From: Actinomycetota bacterium
Lineage (GTDB): Bacteria; Actinomycetota; Actinomycetes; S36-B12; GCA-2699445
Assembly (NCBI GenBank): GCA_020438795.1
Contig: JAGQTY010000010.1
Location: 1-64,000 of the forward strand
Reading direction: 5' to 3'
DNA length: 64,000 nucleotides
Part shown: positions 26,510 through 37,236 of the stretch, piece after piece
How positions within the stretch are numbered: position 1 is the first letter of the stretch
Layout of the letters: every line of letters starts with the position of its first letter
Translations under genes and position numbers: made by a program
Notes under the pieces: generated by a model
Seen by the model: the letters and a program-made list of their open reading frames with translations, nothing else
Told to the model about the DNA's origin: nothing
The model's database searches: none

Positions 26510-28138
26510 TCAGCCCATGTAGGGGTAGCGATAGCTGGTGGGCGGGACGAACGTCTCCTTGATCGAACGCGTGGAGGTCCAGCGCAACAGGTTCTGGGCA
26601 GCGCCGGCTTTGTCGTTGGTACCGGATGCCCTGCCACCACCGAAGGGCTGCTGACCCACGACCGCACCGGTCGGCTTGTCGTTGATGTAGAAGTTGCCGG
26701 CTGCGAATCTGAGCCGTTCACTGGCTGCGGCCACCGCTTCCCGGTCGTTGCCGATCACGGCTCCGGTGAGGGCATAGGGGGCCACGCTCTCCATCTGGTG
26801 CATGACACGGTCGAGGTCCGCGTCCTCATACACGTGAACCGCCAGCACGGGGCCGAAGTACTCGACCTGGAAGTGGTCGTGGAACGGGTCCTTGACCTCC
26901 ATGATCGTGGGCTCGACGAAGAAGCCGCGACTGTCGTCACACCCACCCCCGGCCAGAACATTCACATCATCGTCGTCAGCCACGGCGCCCAGCACCGCTG
27001 CCAGCTTGTCGTACGAACGACGGTCGATGACCGCGCACAGGAAGTTGTGGAAGTCGACCGGGGATCCCATGGCCAGCGACTCGGTCTGGGAGACCAGGTC
27101 GTCGCGGATCCGGTTCCAGACACTCCTGGGGACATACGCGCGTGAGGCGGCCGAGCATTTCTGACCCTGGAACTCGAAGGCGCCACGGATCATCGCCGTG
27201 GTCAGCACTTCGGGATCGGCCGATGGCAGGGCGAAGATGAAGTCCTTGCCGCCGGTCTCGCCCACGATCCGCGGATAGCTGCGGTAGTTGCCGATGTTGT
27301 TGCCCACCGAGCGCCACAGGTTCTGGAAGGTCGGGGTCGATCCCGTGAAGTGGATGCCCGCGAGGTCCGGGTGGTGCAGCGCCACCTCGCTGACCGGAAT
27401 CCCGGAACCCGTGACCATGTTGATGACCCCAGGTGGCAGGCCCGCCTCGATCAGTATCTTCATCCAGAAGTGTGCCGCGAACATCTGGGTGGGTGCTGGC
27501 TTCCACAGCACCACGTTTCCCATCAGCGCCGGGGCGGTGGGAAGGTTGCCTGCGATGGCGGTGAAGTTGAACGGTGTGATCGCATACACGAAACCCTCGA
27601 GCGGGCGGTGATCGGTGCGGTTCCAGACGCCGGGGGAAGACTGCGGTTGCTCAGCGAGTATCTGCCGGGCGAAGGAGACATTGAACCGCAGGAAGTCGAT
27701 GAGTTCACAGGCCGCATCGATCTCGGCCTGGAACACGGTCTTCGACTGGCCCAGCATGGTGGCTGAGTTGAGGGTCTCGCGATAGGGACCGGCCAGCAGA
27801 TCCGCGGCCTTCAGGAAGACCGCAGCCCGGGAGTCGAAGTCGAGCGCCCGCCAGTCATGTGCGGCCGCCAGATTCCCCCGGATGGCATCGGCCGCGTCGG
27901 CACGCTGAGACTCCCGGCCAACCCCGAGCACGTGATCATGCAGATGAGGCTGGACGACATCGAACGGATCACCGGCCGCGGGGACCCAGTCACCGTTGAT
28001 GTACTGGGGCAGGTCGAGCGCGGACTCCGACAACATCTGATCGAGACGCCGCTGGACGGCGCCCCGCTCGGGCGAACCCGGCCCATAGGACAGGACCGGC
28101 TCGTTGACGGCCTCAGGTACCTTGGTGATCGCATCCAC
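26510..28138 (-). CDS. pruA: L-glutamate gamma-semialdehyde dehydrogenase (P5C dehydrogenase)
   Basis: NAD-dependent aldehyde dehydrogenase of 542 residues that completes proline breakdown by oxidising glutamate-5-semialdehyde to glutamate. The catalytic motif FQGQKCSAASR holds the nucleophilic Cys, with VGETGGKDFIFA upstream containing the general-base Glu. The C-terminal TGAVVGQQPFGGGRASGTNDKAG is typical of the monofunctional PruA type. The GTG start at 28138 has GGGAGG upstream. No proline dehydrogenase gene is in the window. Its product is the substrate of the NAD-glutamate dehydrogenase at 21012-25856, so the two may work in sequence. Confidence 0.95.
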   Translation of the reverse strand: MDAITKVPEAVNEPVLSYGPGSPERGAVQRRLDQMLSESALDLPQYINGDWVPAAGDPFDVVQPHLHDHVLGVGRESQRADAADAIRGNLAAAHDWRALDFDSRAAVFLKAADLLAGPYRETLNSATMLGQSKTVFQAEIDAACELIDFLRFNVSFARQILAEQPQSSPGVWNRTDHRPLEGFVYAITPFNFTAIAGNLPTAPALMGNVVLWKPAPTQMFAAHFWMKILIEAGLPPGVINMVTGSGIPVSEVALHHPDLAGIHFTGSTPTFQNLWRSVGNNIGNYRSYPRIVGETGGKDFIFALPSADPEVLTTAMIRGAFEFQGQKCSAASRAYVPRSVWNRIRDDLVSQTESLAMGSPVDFHNFLCAVIDRRSYDKLAAVLGAVADDDDVNVLAGGGCDDSRGFFVEPTIMEVKDPFHDHFQVEYFGPVLAVHVYEDADLDRVMHQMESVAPYALTGAVIGNDREAVAAASERLRFAAGNFYINDKPTGAVVGQQPFGGGRASGTNDKAGAAQNLLRWTSTRSIKETFVPPTSYRYPYMG

Positions 28139-28208
28139 TCGAAGACCTCCCAGATGTCAGGACCATCTTCGCAAGCAGCCTGCTGCGTTGCCTGTCGAGT
28201 GCTCCTGA

Positions 28209-28592
28209 TCAGGTGCCCATGGCGCAGCCGAGGCCCGCGAACTGCAGGTCGTACTGGGTCAGGATCTCCGCCCCGGCGTCGGAGAGCTGCTGCGCATGTT
28301 CGCCCGCCTCGTTGCCCTTGCCCGACGCCTCATCGAGCACGAGCTGGAAGTTGTTGATGGCCCCGTTCAGGCCAGCCACGGGCGCGCCCGCCTCCTGCAT
28401 CGTTCCCGAGGCCTCTTTCGCGATCTCGAGACGCCCTTCAAGGCTCGTGAGTGAGGTCTCCTCGCGGACACTGGCCATGAGCGAGATATCAGCACGGTCG
28501 GTCATGAGCGTCTGGCAGGTCTCGCTGCTCGTCGATGAGCATCCGACGAGTACGAGCAGGCCGGCAACGGCAAGGAGGACTAGTCTGCGCAT
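28209..28592 (-). CDS. small hypothetical lipoprotein
   Basis: Secreted lipoprotein of 127 residues with a clear signal (MRRLVLLAVAGLLVLVGC) whose LVGC lipobox places the lipidated Cys at residue 18. The mature part is helical and Ala/Glu-rich and contains two more Cys (in ETCQTL and GLGCAMGT) that could form a disulphide linking its two ends. No family was recognised. It lies between pruA and a patatin gene in the same orientation. The ATG follows a TAGGGT box by 7 nt. Confidence 0.7.
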   Translation of the reverse strand: MRRLVLLAVAGLLVLVGCSSTSSETCQTLMTDRADISLMASVREETSLTSLEGRLEIAKEASGTMQEAGAPVAGLNGAINNFQLVLDEASGKGNEAGEHAQQLSDAGAEILTQYDLQFAGLGCAMGT

Positions 28593-28599
28593 GACGATG

Positions 28600-28605
28600 A
28601 CCCTA
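28600..28605 (-). promoter_or_regulatory. -10 element for leaderless lipoprotein gene
   Basis: On the minus strand TAGGGT is followed by 7 nt and the ATG at 28592; no ribosome binding site is present. Confidence 0.5.
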
Positions 28606-28650
28606 GCAGGACCAGAAGTGCTCGGGCACGGAATAGCGGTTGTGTCGCGT

Positions 28651-29646
28651 TCAGCCCACCTCGGACAGATGGTCGGGTCCGACGTTGTCGGGGTCCCGCA
28701 GGGACGCCACGCTGGTGCGTAGCGAGGTGGCCAGTACCTTCTGCCGACGCGGCAGGTCCATGATGTTGCCGCCCATGGCCTCGAGGTCCTCCGGACCGGG
28801 GCCGATCACAGTCACCTGCGCCCCGGAAGCCCTGATCTTCTCAGCCTCCTTGAGGCACCGCTTGGTCACCTGGTTGCGCCAGCGCCGTTCGAGGCGCGGC
28901 AGCCAGCCGTCCGGGTGGTCGAGATGGAAGCTCACCATCGGCGCCAGGATGTACACCTCATCGAGGGCCTGACCGGCGACAAGATCAGCGTTGGTCGCTG
29001 ACCACGTGCCGCCGTCCACGTAGGCGTGGCCGTTGATCTCGATGGGCTTGAACCATGAGGGGATCGCGCAGGAAGCCATGACGGCCTGGGAAAGTGGCGC
29101 CACCTCCTGATCGGCACGACCGAAGGGAACGCGCTCGCCTGACTCGTAGTCCATGGCGACGACCCAGAGGTTGGGATGGGGGGACCACTCATCCATGGGC
29201 GTGATCGCTTCGATGAGCAGGCCCACCCGCGCCAGCGAACCCTTCCCCTCCGGCAGGAAACCGGACAGCAGGGCCGTGGGGGGCACCTTGCCCACGTTGC
29301 GCACGGCCGAGCCGATCATCTTGAATGACCCCGGACCGAGCAGTTTCGGTCGCTTGGGCCTGCTGCCACCGGTGGCGTTCTCATAGTCGAAGGAGTATCC
29401 CGCCAGCGGCCCGCTCTTCACCGGCTTGCCGTCCTGGTGATCGATCATGTCCTCGATGGAGATCCCGGCGGCGACCAGCGCACCGAGCACGGAACCAGCC
29501 GAAGTCCCCACGATCACGTCGCTGCTGCCCGGTTCGAACCCGTGCACCTCGCGCAGTGCGGACAGGGCTCCGAGCAGCCACGCCGCGCCGAGCACACCCC
29601 CGCCGCCGAGCACGAGGCCTCGACGAACAGGGCGACTGCTCGACAT
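28651..29646 (-). CDS. patatin-like phospholipase
   Basis: Second patatin-family acyl hydrolase of the window, 331 residues. The oxyanion loop LGGGGVLGAAW is at about 12-22. The nucleophile elbow VGTSAGSVLG has Ser49. The dyad Asp lies in AYVDGGTWSATNADL. It has no signal peptide. ATG 29646 is preceded by GGGAGG. It is not a recent duplicate of the gene at 1785-2726: outside the motifs the two differ widely. The acyltransferase gene at 29789-31207 lies 142 nt upstream in the same direction, so a joint role in storage-lipid turnover is plausible, though inferred. Confidence 0.87.
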   Translation of the reverse strand: MSSSRPVRRGLVLGGGGVLGAAWLLGALSALREVHGFEPGSSDVIVGTSAGSVLGALVAAGISIEDMIDHQDGKPVKSGPLAGYSFDYENATGGSRPKRPKLLGPGSFKMIGSAVRNVGKVPPTALLSGFLPEGKGSLARVGLLIEAITPMDEWSPHPNLWVVAMDYESGERVPFGRADQEVAPLSQAVMASCAIPSWFKPIEINGHAYVDGGTWSATNADLVAGQALDEVYILAPMVSFHLDHPDGWLPRLERRWRNQVTKRCLKEAEKIRASGAQVTVIGPGPEDLEAMGGNIMDLPRRQKVLATSLRTSVASLRDPDNVGPDHLSEVG

Positions 29647-29788
29647 GCGGACCTCCCGGACACTGCAGGACTACCCCTCAGCGTATCCCACGAGGTTTGC
29701 CCACATGACTACTCGGCGATGATTGCGCGTTCACGCAGCGGCAATAGGGACCTCGGTCCCGAGCGGAGTGGGTCGCGGCAGCGAGCGC

Positions 29789-31207
29789 TCAGGACTTCAG
29801 AGTGCGCCGACGCCCCGAAGGAGTGGTCGTGTCCACGAGCTCGGCCAGCGACTCGATGATGCAGTCCGCCAGTACATCCACATCGGGCATCGCGTCCCTG
29901 TCGGCATTGAGCCCGTAGTACACCCCGCCGTTGTAGGACGTGAGACCGATCGTGACGGCCTGGTTCTTGTAGAGGGGGACCACCGGGTAGGTCGCCAGCA
30001 TCTTCGCCCCGCCCGCATAGAGCGGGAACTGCGGGCCGGGTACGTTGGTCACGATCACGTTCCAGACCCGGCGGGTCAGACCGCTGGCGGCCCTGGCCCC
30101 GATGCTGTGCAGCGTGGGGGGCGCGAACCCCGTCACTCCGATGATCGCCTGGGCCCCGAGCATCTGTCCGACCGCTTTGTGCTGCCCCATCTCGAAGGCC
30201 ACGCGCTGCAGTCGCACGACAGGATCGGGTTCACCGACCGGGAGGTCGCAGAGGAAGGCCGACACCTGATTGCCGGCGTCCTTGTCGTCCTCCGGGCGAA
30301 CACTGACCGGGACCATCGCCCTGATGGTGCTGCGACTGGTGAGACTCTCACCCCTGGTCATCAGCCATTCCCGGATGGCGCCCGCGACAACCGCCAGCAC
30401 CACATCGTTCACCGTGCCGCCGTGCGCCTTGCGTACCCGCTTGTAGTCCTCGAGCTTGGTGTCGGCCATGCCGTAGCGGCGCTGCTCCCCGATATCCACG
30501 TTCAGCGGGCTCGCAGCCGGAGGACGGACCACCGTGGCTGCGGCGCTGAGGACCCCCGCCATGTTCCTGCCCGCGCCCACCGCTGTCTCACGGACGTCCT
30601 CGAGGCCGCTCTTGACGTTATTCACGAAGGCCTTCGGGGAACGGACCGTGTCGGCGACACCTCCGACGAACAGTTCCAGTGAGCTGGGTTCCCGGGCGGG
30701 GCGCCAGACGTCGGTCCCCGTGGAGCGGGGCTCGGGCGTCACGTCCAGAATCACCTGGCCGATGTCGACGGCAGCCAGCCCGTCGACCATGGCGTGGTGC
30801 GACTTGGACAGGATCGCGAACCGCCCGTTCTCGAGCCCTTCGATGAGGTACATCTCCCACAGCGGCCGGTTCTGGTCCAGCGGCCTGCTCATGATGCGGG
30901 CCACCAGTTCGCGCAACTGCGCCATCGTGCCCGGTCGGGGCAGCGCCGAACGGCGGACGTGATAGGTCACGTCGAAGGATTCGTCGTCAACCCAGACCGG
31001 ATTCGCCACCCGACCGGGGATGAGCCGGATCCGCTGGCGGTAGCGCGGTACGAAGGCGATCCGGTTCTTGATCAGCGCGACCAGGCGATCATGGTCGAAG
31101 CCCTCCTCCGGCGGCTCGAAGATCGCCAGACCGCCGACATGCATCGGAGTCGTGGCCTCCTCGAGATAGAGGAATGAGACGTCAAGGGGACTCAACCGAT
31201 CCGCCAT
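29789..31207 (-). CDS. wax ester synthase/diacylglycerol acyltransferase (WS/DGAT)
   Basis: Acyl-CoA-dependent acyltransferase of 472 residues that makes triacylglycerol or wax esters for storage. ATG 31207 starts with MADRLSPLDVSFLYLEEATT, the conserved N terminus. The catalytic HHAMVDG lies at residues 137-143. The conserved GTVNDVVLAVVAGA and the NVIVTNVPGPQFPLYAGGAK segment follow in order. Actinobacteria often have several such enzymes. The neighbouring patatin lipase could work in the opposite direction on the same lipid store. A TATCTATT stretch about 40 nt upstream is a possible -10 region. Confidence 0.93.
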   Translation of the reverse strand: MADRLSPLDVSFLYLEEATTPMHVGGLAIFEPPEEGFDHDRLVALIKNRIAFVPRYRQRIRLIPGRVANPVWVDDESFDVTYHVRRSALPRPGTMAQLRELVARIMSRPLDQNRPLWEMYLIEGLENGRFAILSKSHHAMVDGLAAVDIGQVILDVTPEPRSTGTDVWRPAREPSSLELFVGGVADTVRSPKAFVNNVKSGLEDVRETAVGAGRNMAGVLSAAATVVRPPAASPLNVDIGEQRRYGMADTKLEDYKRVRKAHGGTVNDVVLAVVAGAIREWLMTRGESLTSRSTIRAMVPVSVRPEDDKDAGNQVSAFLCDLPVGEPDPVVRLQRVAFEMGQHKAVGQMLGAQAIIGVTGFAPPTLHSIGARAASGLTRRVWNVIVTNVPGPQFPLYAGGAKMLATYPVVPLYKNQAVTIGLTSYNGGVYYGLNADRDAMPDVDVLADCIIESLAELVDTTTPSGRRRTLKS

Positions 31208-31631
31208 GCTTACGGTTCCGTTCTCGCGCGACACCCGAATAGATACCAACTACCAGTATGGTTTCACGCCCGCCTCGCGGCTCCCAACTCGACATGCATG
31301 GACGTGATCTGCGCCAATGTCGGCGCAGCGGCGCGAGGCAAAGGACCGCACACGTGCGTGAGTCGGCCAAGTGGGTGAAGTGTCCCGGCCCGCCTTGCCT
31401 GCGGCGCGCTCTGGGGGGACATTGGGAGTTGCCGCAGACAACGGGTGACTCACCCGCAGGACGCGGACCACAAGTACAGATCGAAGTGAATCTGACGGAC
31501 AGGATCAGTACCGATCCATGAACGACCGGCGCACAACCCCGAGGGAAACCGAAGGGAACCACCGGGAAGTGACAGAAAGTCACCAGCGTCACAATCGAGC
31601 AGCACTGTGGATAACCGCATATGATCATTGG

Positions 31632-31773
31632 ACCGGCCATCGGCTCGTCCGCGATCAGGACCATTGCCAGCCACGGGACAGGCCGCCGAGCCATCGGTGA
31701 CTGAACCACCTTCTGAGGCAATGAGCGGTCAGTTGGACCTCCGACCATTGGGTCGGGGGTCCAACTGCTTTTC
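31632..31773 (+). ncRNA. candidate small RNA or attenuated leader
   Basis: A plus-strand transcript starting just after TATGAT (31620-31625) and ending at the terminator at 31730-31773 would be about 140 nt. No annotated plus-strand gene lies upstream, so the terminator needs another explanation. It could be a free small RNA, or a leader whose terminator controls the downstream 113-residue protein gene at 31837. No -35 box is obvious. Confidence 0.4.
31730..31773 (+). terminator. strong intrinsic terminator
   Basis: Ten-base outer arms (31730-31739 and 31758-31767) enclose a further 6-bp stem (CCGACC/GGTCGG) across one mismatch, closed by a 4-nt loop. CTTTTC follows on the plus strand. This is one of the strongest hairpins in the window. 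Confidence 0.75.
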
Positions 31774-31836
31774 AGGTGCCGCTGGTTGGGTCGTGCTGCC
31801 CATGCGCCTGCGGCGTGATCGGGATGGACTTGATCC

Positions 31837-32178
31837 ATGACCGTCACCACTCCTGGCACCGAGGTCTCGATCAACGCCTTCGCCAAGCAGGCCACACTCA
31901 TGGCGGTGGAGATGGCTGCAGGCTCGCGGCCCTGCCGCTCACTGTCGCGGACCTTCTGCGCCACAGCTCAGCATCGGCTCTCGGTACGGACGCTGATAGG
32001 GCCCGCGATCGGCCAGCCCGCCAGCTTCCTGAGTCTGCGGATCATCCTGGTGGGTGAACTGACCTACGAGTCCGTCGCGCTGCTGGAGTTGCGTCCCGAC
32101 GGAAGGGTCCGCTTTGTGGCTCTGCGCATCAGTGGTGCCACGGGGCAGTGGCAGGTCACCGCTGTCGATGTCGGCTGA
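31837..32178 (+). CDS. Rv3235-family small protein
   Basis: Cytosolic protein of 113 residues matching the actinobacterial Rv3235-like family that lies beside secA. Typical features are the helix AKQATLMAVEMAAGSRPCRSLSR, a central SLRIILVGELTYESVALLEL strand pair and the C-terminal RFVALRISGATGQWQVTAVDVG. Function is unknown; constant linkage to secA suggests a link to export or cell growth. The gene is convergent with secA (18 nt between the stops). ATG 31837 has GGGATGG upstream. Confidence 0.75.
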   Translation: MTVTTPGTEVSINAFAKQATLMAVEMAAGSRPCRSLSRTFCATAQHRLSVRTLIGPAIGQPASFLSLRIILVGELTYESVALLELRPDGRVRFVALRISGATGQWQVTAVDVG

Positions 32179-32196
32179 GCGTGGTCCTTCGGCGCG

Positions 32197-35019
<2,823 letters not shown>

Positions 35020-35030
35020 GGTGCTCCTGC

Positions 35031-35759
35031 CTACTTGAGCCGGACGAGTCCGGTCTTGATGGCCCGCACGACGGCTTCGGTGCGGGTACGGGCCTGAAGT
35101 TTGTCGAGAACGTTGCGGACGTGGTTGCGGACCGTGTTCTCACTGATGAACAGCGCGTCGGCGATGGCCCGGTTGCCAGCGCCGTCGGCCATCATGTTCA
35201 GGATCTCCTTCTCACGCGCCGTCAGGCGGCCCATGGTCGCCCGAGCTGCATCACCGGCGTTGCTGAGCCGGTTGAGCAGGGCCGCACCGAGTTCCGCGGA
35301 GACCATCGACTCACCGCCGAGTGCCGCCAGAACGATGCGCTGGAGTTCGCTGGGATCACCGTCCCGCTCCCAGAGGCCCACGACCCCCTCGGTCATGCCG
35401 GGAAGCATGTGCTCGGCATCGTCGCGCGACACGACCAGCACGACGGGGATGCTCAGCTCGGCCGCTCGCAGGCACAGATCCGAACCGAGGCTCAGCAAGC
35501 GGGCGTCCAGGATCATGGCATCCGGCGACTTCCCCAGCAGGTCCTCCACCTCGTCAGTGTTCGACGTGAAGATGACGTCGGTATCGGAAGCTTCGAGGAC
35601 TGCGGTCGCTCCCGCAAGGAACATGGGCGTGCGATCAGCGATCGCCACCACCGGGTTGTGGCTCCTCAGTGGAACTTTCAAAGAAACGTCGCTTCCCTCT
35701 GCGGTCGCTGGGCCAGGGACCTCCGGCTCAGCTGATGGCCCGCTCGCCATTCTCGACAT
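35031..35759 (-). CDS. LuxR-type response-regulator-like transcription factor
   Basis: DNA-binding regulator of 242 residues. A receiver-like domain occupies about 30-150 and a LuxR/NarL helix-turn-helix about 175-240 ([36 protein letters not shown]). The receiver is atypical: the usual acidic pair reads IADRT, with only one Asp, although an Asp in MILDARLL could still be the acceptor site. It has no partner kinase nearby. The reading frame overlaps the end of hpf by 32 nt. A TAGACT box at 35762-35767 inside hpf would support the later ATG at 35750 and an independent promoter. It lies between hpf and secA, so control of stress or export genes is conceivable. Confidence 0.85.
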   Translation of the reverse strand: MSRMASGPSAEPEVPGPATAEGSDVSLKVPLRSHNPVVAIADRTPMFLAGATAVLEASDTDVIFTSNTDEVEDLLGKSPDAMILDARLLSLGSDLCLRAAELSIPVVLVVSRDDAEHMLPGMTEGVVGLWERDGDPSELQRIVLAALGGESMVSAELGAALLNRLSNAGDAARATMGRLTAREKEILNMMADGAGNRAIADALFISENTVRNHVRNVLDKLQARTRTEAVVRAIKTGLVRLK

Positions 35760-36381
35760 CCAGTCTAATCAGACCATAGTCGTATCCGCGCCGACGATAG
35801 ACCACACTGGGACGATTGGCCTCCGAGTCGAAGAAGAAGAAGAAGTCGTGGCCGATGAGCTCAAGGTTGTCGACCGCGTCCCCAACCGTCATCGGCGAGG
35901 TCTCGTGCGTCTTCGCCCAGACAAGCACGGGGCCCTCGGAGTACACCACGCCGTCGACCCGTTCCTCGTCACGTACTGGAGCGAAGGCCGCCGCGTCGGC
36001 CGCGAATTCGGCATCATCGAGTTCCAGGTCCTCGATCGGGAGGCCGGCAGGCACGACCTTGGCATGACGGCGCCGCTGCGAGCGACGCTTGTCCGAGGCC
36101 CGCCGCAGACGCTTCTTCAGAGTCTCGCAGGCCAGGTCCAGCGCCGCGAACTTGTCCGAGGCGTGAGCTTCGGCTCGCAGCAGGGGGCCCCGCCCGTGAC
36201 AGGTGAGCTCGACCTCGATCGCCCGCTCAGCCAGGCGGGGGTTGTTCTCCTTGGAGACCTCGACATCGATCCGGGTCAGCTCGACTCCGTAACGCTCCAT
36301 GCGCCCGAGCTTCTCCTCAGCCAGTTCACGGAACCGGATCGGTACGTCGAGATTGCGTCCGCGGATGTCGATCTGCATCAT
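35728..36381 (-). CDS. hpf: long-form ribosome hibernation promoting factor
   Basis: Ribosome-binding stress protein of 217 residues that dimerises 70S ribosomes or shields them in slow growth. The N-terminal domain (about 1-105) has the beta-alpha fold beginning MQIDIRGRNLDVP and the basic helix EAHASDKFAALDLACETLKKRL. A linker rich in Arg follows. The C-terminal dimerisation domain (about 155-217) has VVYSEGPVLVWAKTHETSPMTVGDA and the FFFFFDSEANRPSVVYRRRG strand pair. This is the long type. ATG 36381 has GAGGAG upstream and TAGCCT (36398-36403) as a likely -10 box. Confidence 0.95.
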   Translation of the reverse strand: MMQIDIRGRNLDVPIRFRELAEEKLGRMERYGVELTRIDVEVSKENNPRLAERAIEVELTCHGRGPLLRAEAHASDKFAALDLACETLKKRLRRASDKRRSQRRRHAKVVPAGLPIEDLELDDAEFAADAAAFAPVRDEERVDGVVYSEGPVLVWAKTHETSPMTVGDAVDNLELIGHDFFFFFDSEANRPSVVYRRRGYDYGLIRLDVENGERAIS

Positions 36382-36397
36382 GCTCTCCTCATCTGTC

Positions 36398-36403
36398 AGG
36401 CTA
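36398..36403 (-). promoter_or_regulatory. probable -10 element of hpf
   Basis: On the minus strand TAGCCT lies 16 nt before the hpf ATG, leaving a short leader that still contains the GAGGAG ribosome binding site. Confidence 0.4.
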
Positions 36404-36520
36404 TCTGCCCCGTCGCGAGCCGGAGCGGACCCGCATCACTGACCGACGTTGTCGAAGATCAGTCCTACCCCAAATCTATCGGTTCTTCTCCGACCACGAT
36501 TCAGTTGGTCCACCTTTGTC

Positions 36521-37171
36521 TCAACCCGCCCGCTCACGGTCCGCCGCCAGCGCCAGTGCGATGACCGCATGCACCTCGACACCGGCGGCACACAGTACGT
36601 CATGGGCACCGCGGAGGCTGGTGCCCGAGGTGACCACGTCGTCCACAAGAACCACGGGCTCGGTGGCCGTCGTGGCGACGCGTACCAGGCCCGCGGCAGC
36701 GCGACGACGCGCTCGGGTGCCACCACGCTGGGGCTGGGAGAAGAGGCTGCGGCGCAACAGTGGTCGTACTCCCCGGCATGCCGGAGCCAGCTGGGCCGCC
36801 GCCCGCAGGCACACCATGCTCAGAGGGGAAGGTCCGCGCCTGAGTCGATGACGGGGTGTCTGCGGTACCGGACACAGGACGAACGGCCGCTCGGGGACGT
36901 CGGTCAGTGCCGTCAGCAACCACTGGGCCAGCACGGGATACAGGGCCGTCACTCCCCGGTCCTTGTAGGCGTTCATCGCCGCGGCGACAGGCCCCTCGTA
37001 TTCGACAGCGGACAGGATGGGGAGGTCCTGCACAGCGGTCGCACGTGCGACGGGGTTCGCGCGTGCCGCACACCCTGGACACCACAGGGAGTCGGGAGCC
37101 GAACATCCCACACAGAATCGCGGCAGCAGCAGATCGGCGAGTTCGCGGACGAGGGTGTTCGGGCTTCCCAT
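36521..37171 (-). CDS. comF: ComF family phosphoribosyltransferase-like protein
   Basis: ComFC-type protein of 216 residues. An N-terminal zinc ribbon has the CVGCSAPDSLWCPGC cysteine pairs (about 18-33). It continues into a PRTase fold ending with the PRPP-binding VVLVDDVVTSGTSLRGA loop. Homologues take part in DNA uptake or handling of incoming DNA, but in actinobacteria the role is not established. It lies directly between mtrB (65 nt upstream) and hpf, the usual place for comF in actinobacteria, except that lpqB is missing between mtrB and comF. Confidence 0.9.
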   Translation of the reverse strand: MGSPNTLVRELADLLLPRFCVGCSAPDSLWCPGCAARANPVARATAVQDLPILSAVEYEGPVAAAMNAYKDRGVTALYPVLAQWLLTALTDVPERPFVLCPVPQTPRHRLRRGPSPLSMVCLRAAAQLAPACRGVRPLLRRSLFSQPQRGGTRARRRAAAGLVRVATTATEPVVLVDDVVTSGTSLRGAHDVLCAAGVEVHAVIALALAADRERAG

Positions 37172-37236
37172 GGCTCATGATCCACCCATCAGTGACGGGT
37201 CGCCGATGCGGCGGCGCTGCTGTGGACTGCACCGGG

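Larger units (their letters stand above)
31208..31836. other. 629-nt non-coding region with regulatory signals
   Basis: No convincing gene. Its contents are: a 7-bp inverted repeat CGGGTGA-C-TCACCCG (31442-31456); GTGAC-N5-GTCAC (31569-31583); a perfect DnaA-box-like TGTGGATAA (31606-31614); a good -10 box TATGAT (31620-31625); and a strong plus-strand terminator (31730-31773). The promoter of the WS/DGAT gene must lie at its left end. The overlapping open frames show no family match and run through the hairpin. Confidence 0.6.

Noticed and set aside
31606-31614. Replication origin suggested by a perfect DnaA-box-like TGTGGATAA
   Set aside because: Only one box is present. There is no AT-rich region, and dnaA, dnaN or gyrase genes are not nearby. 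It is kept only as a possible regulatory site.
31182-31964. 260-codon minus-strand open frame in the large gap
   Set aside because: Composition is erratic, with no motif. It overlaps the start of the acyltransferase gene and runs through the strong terminator hairpin.
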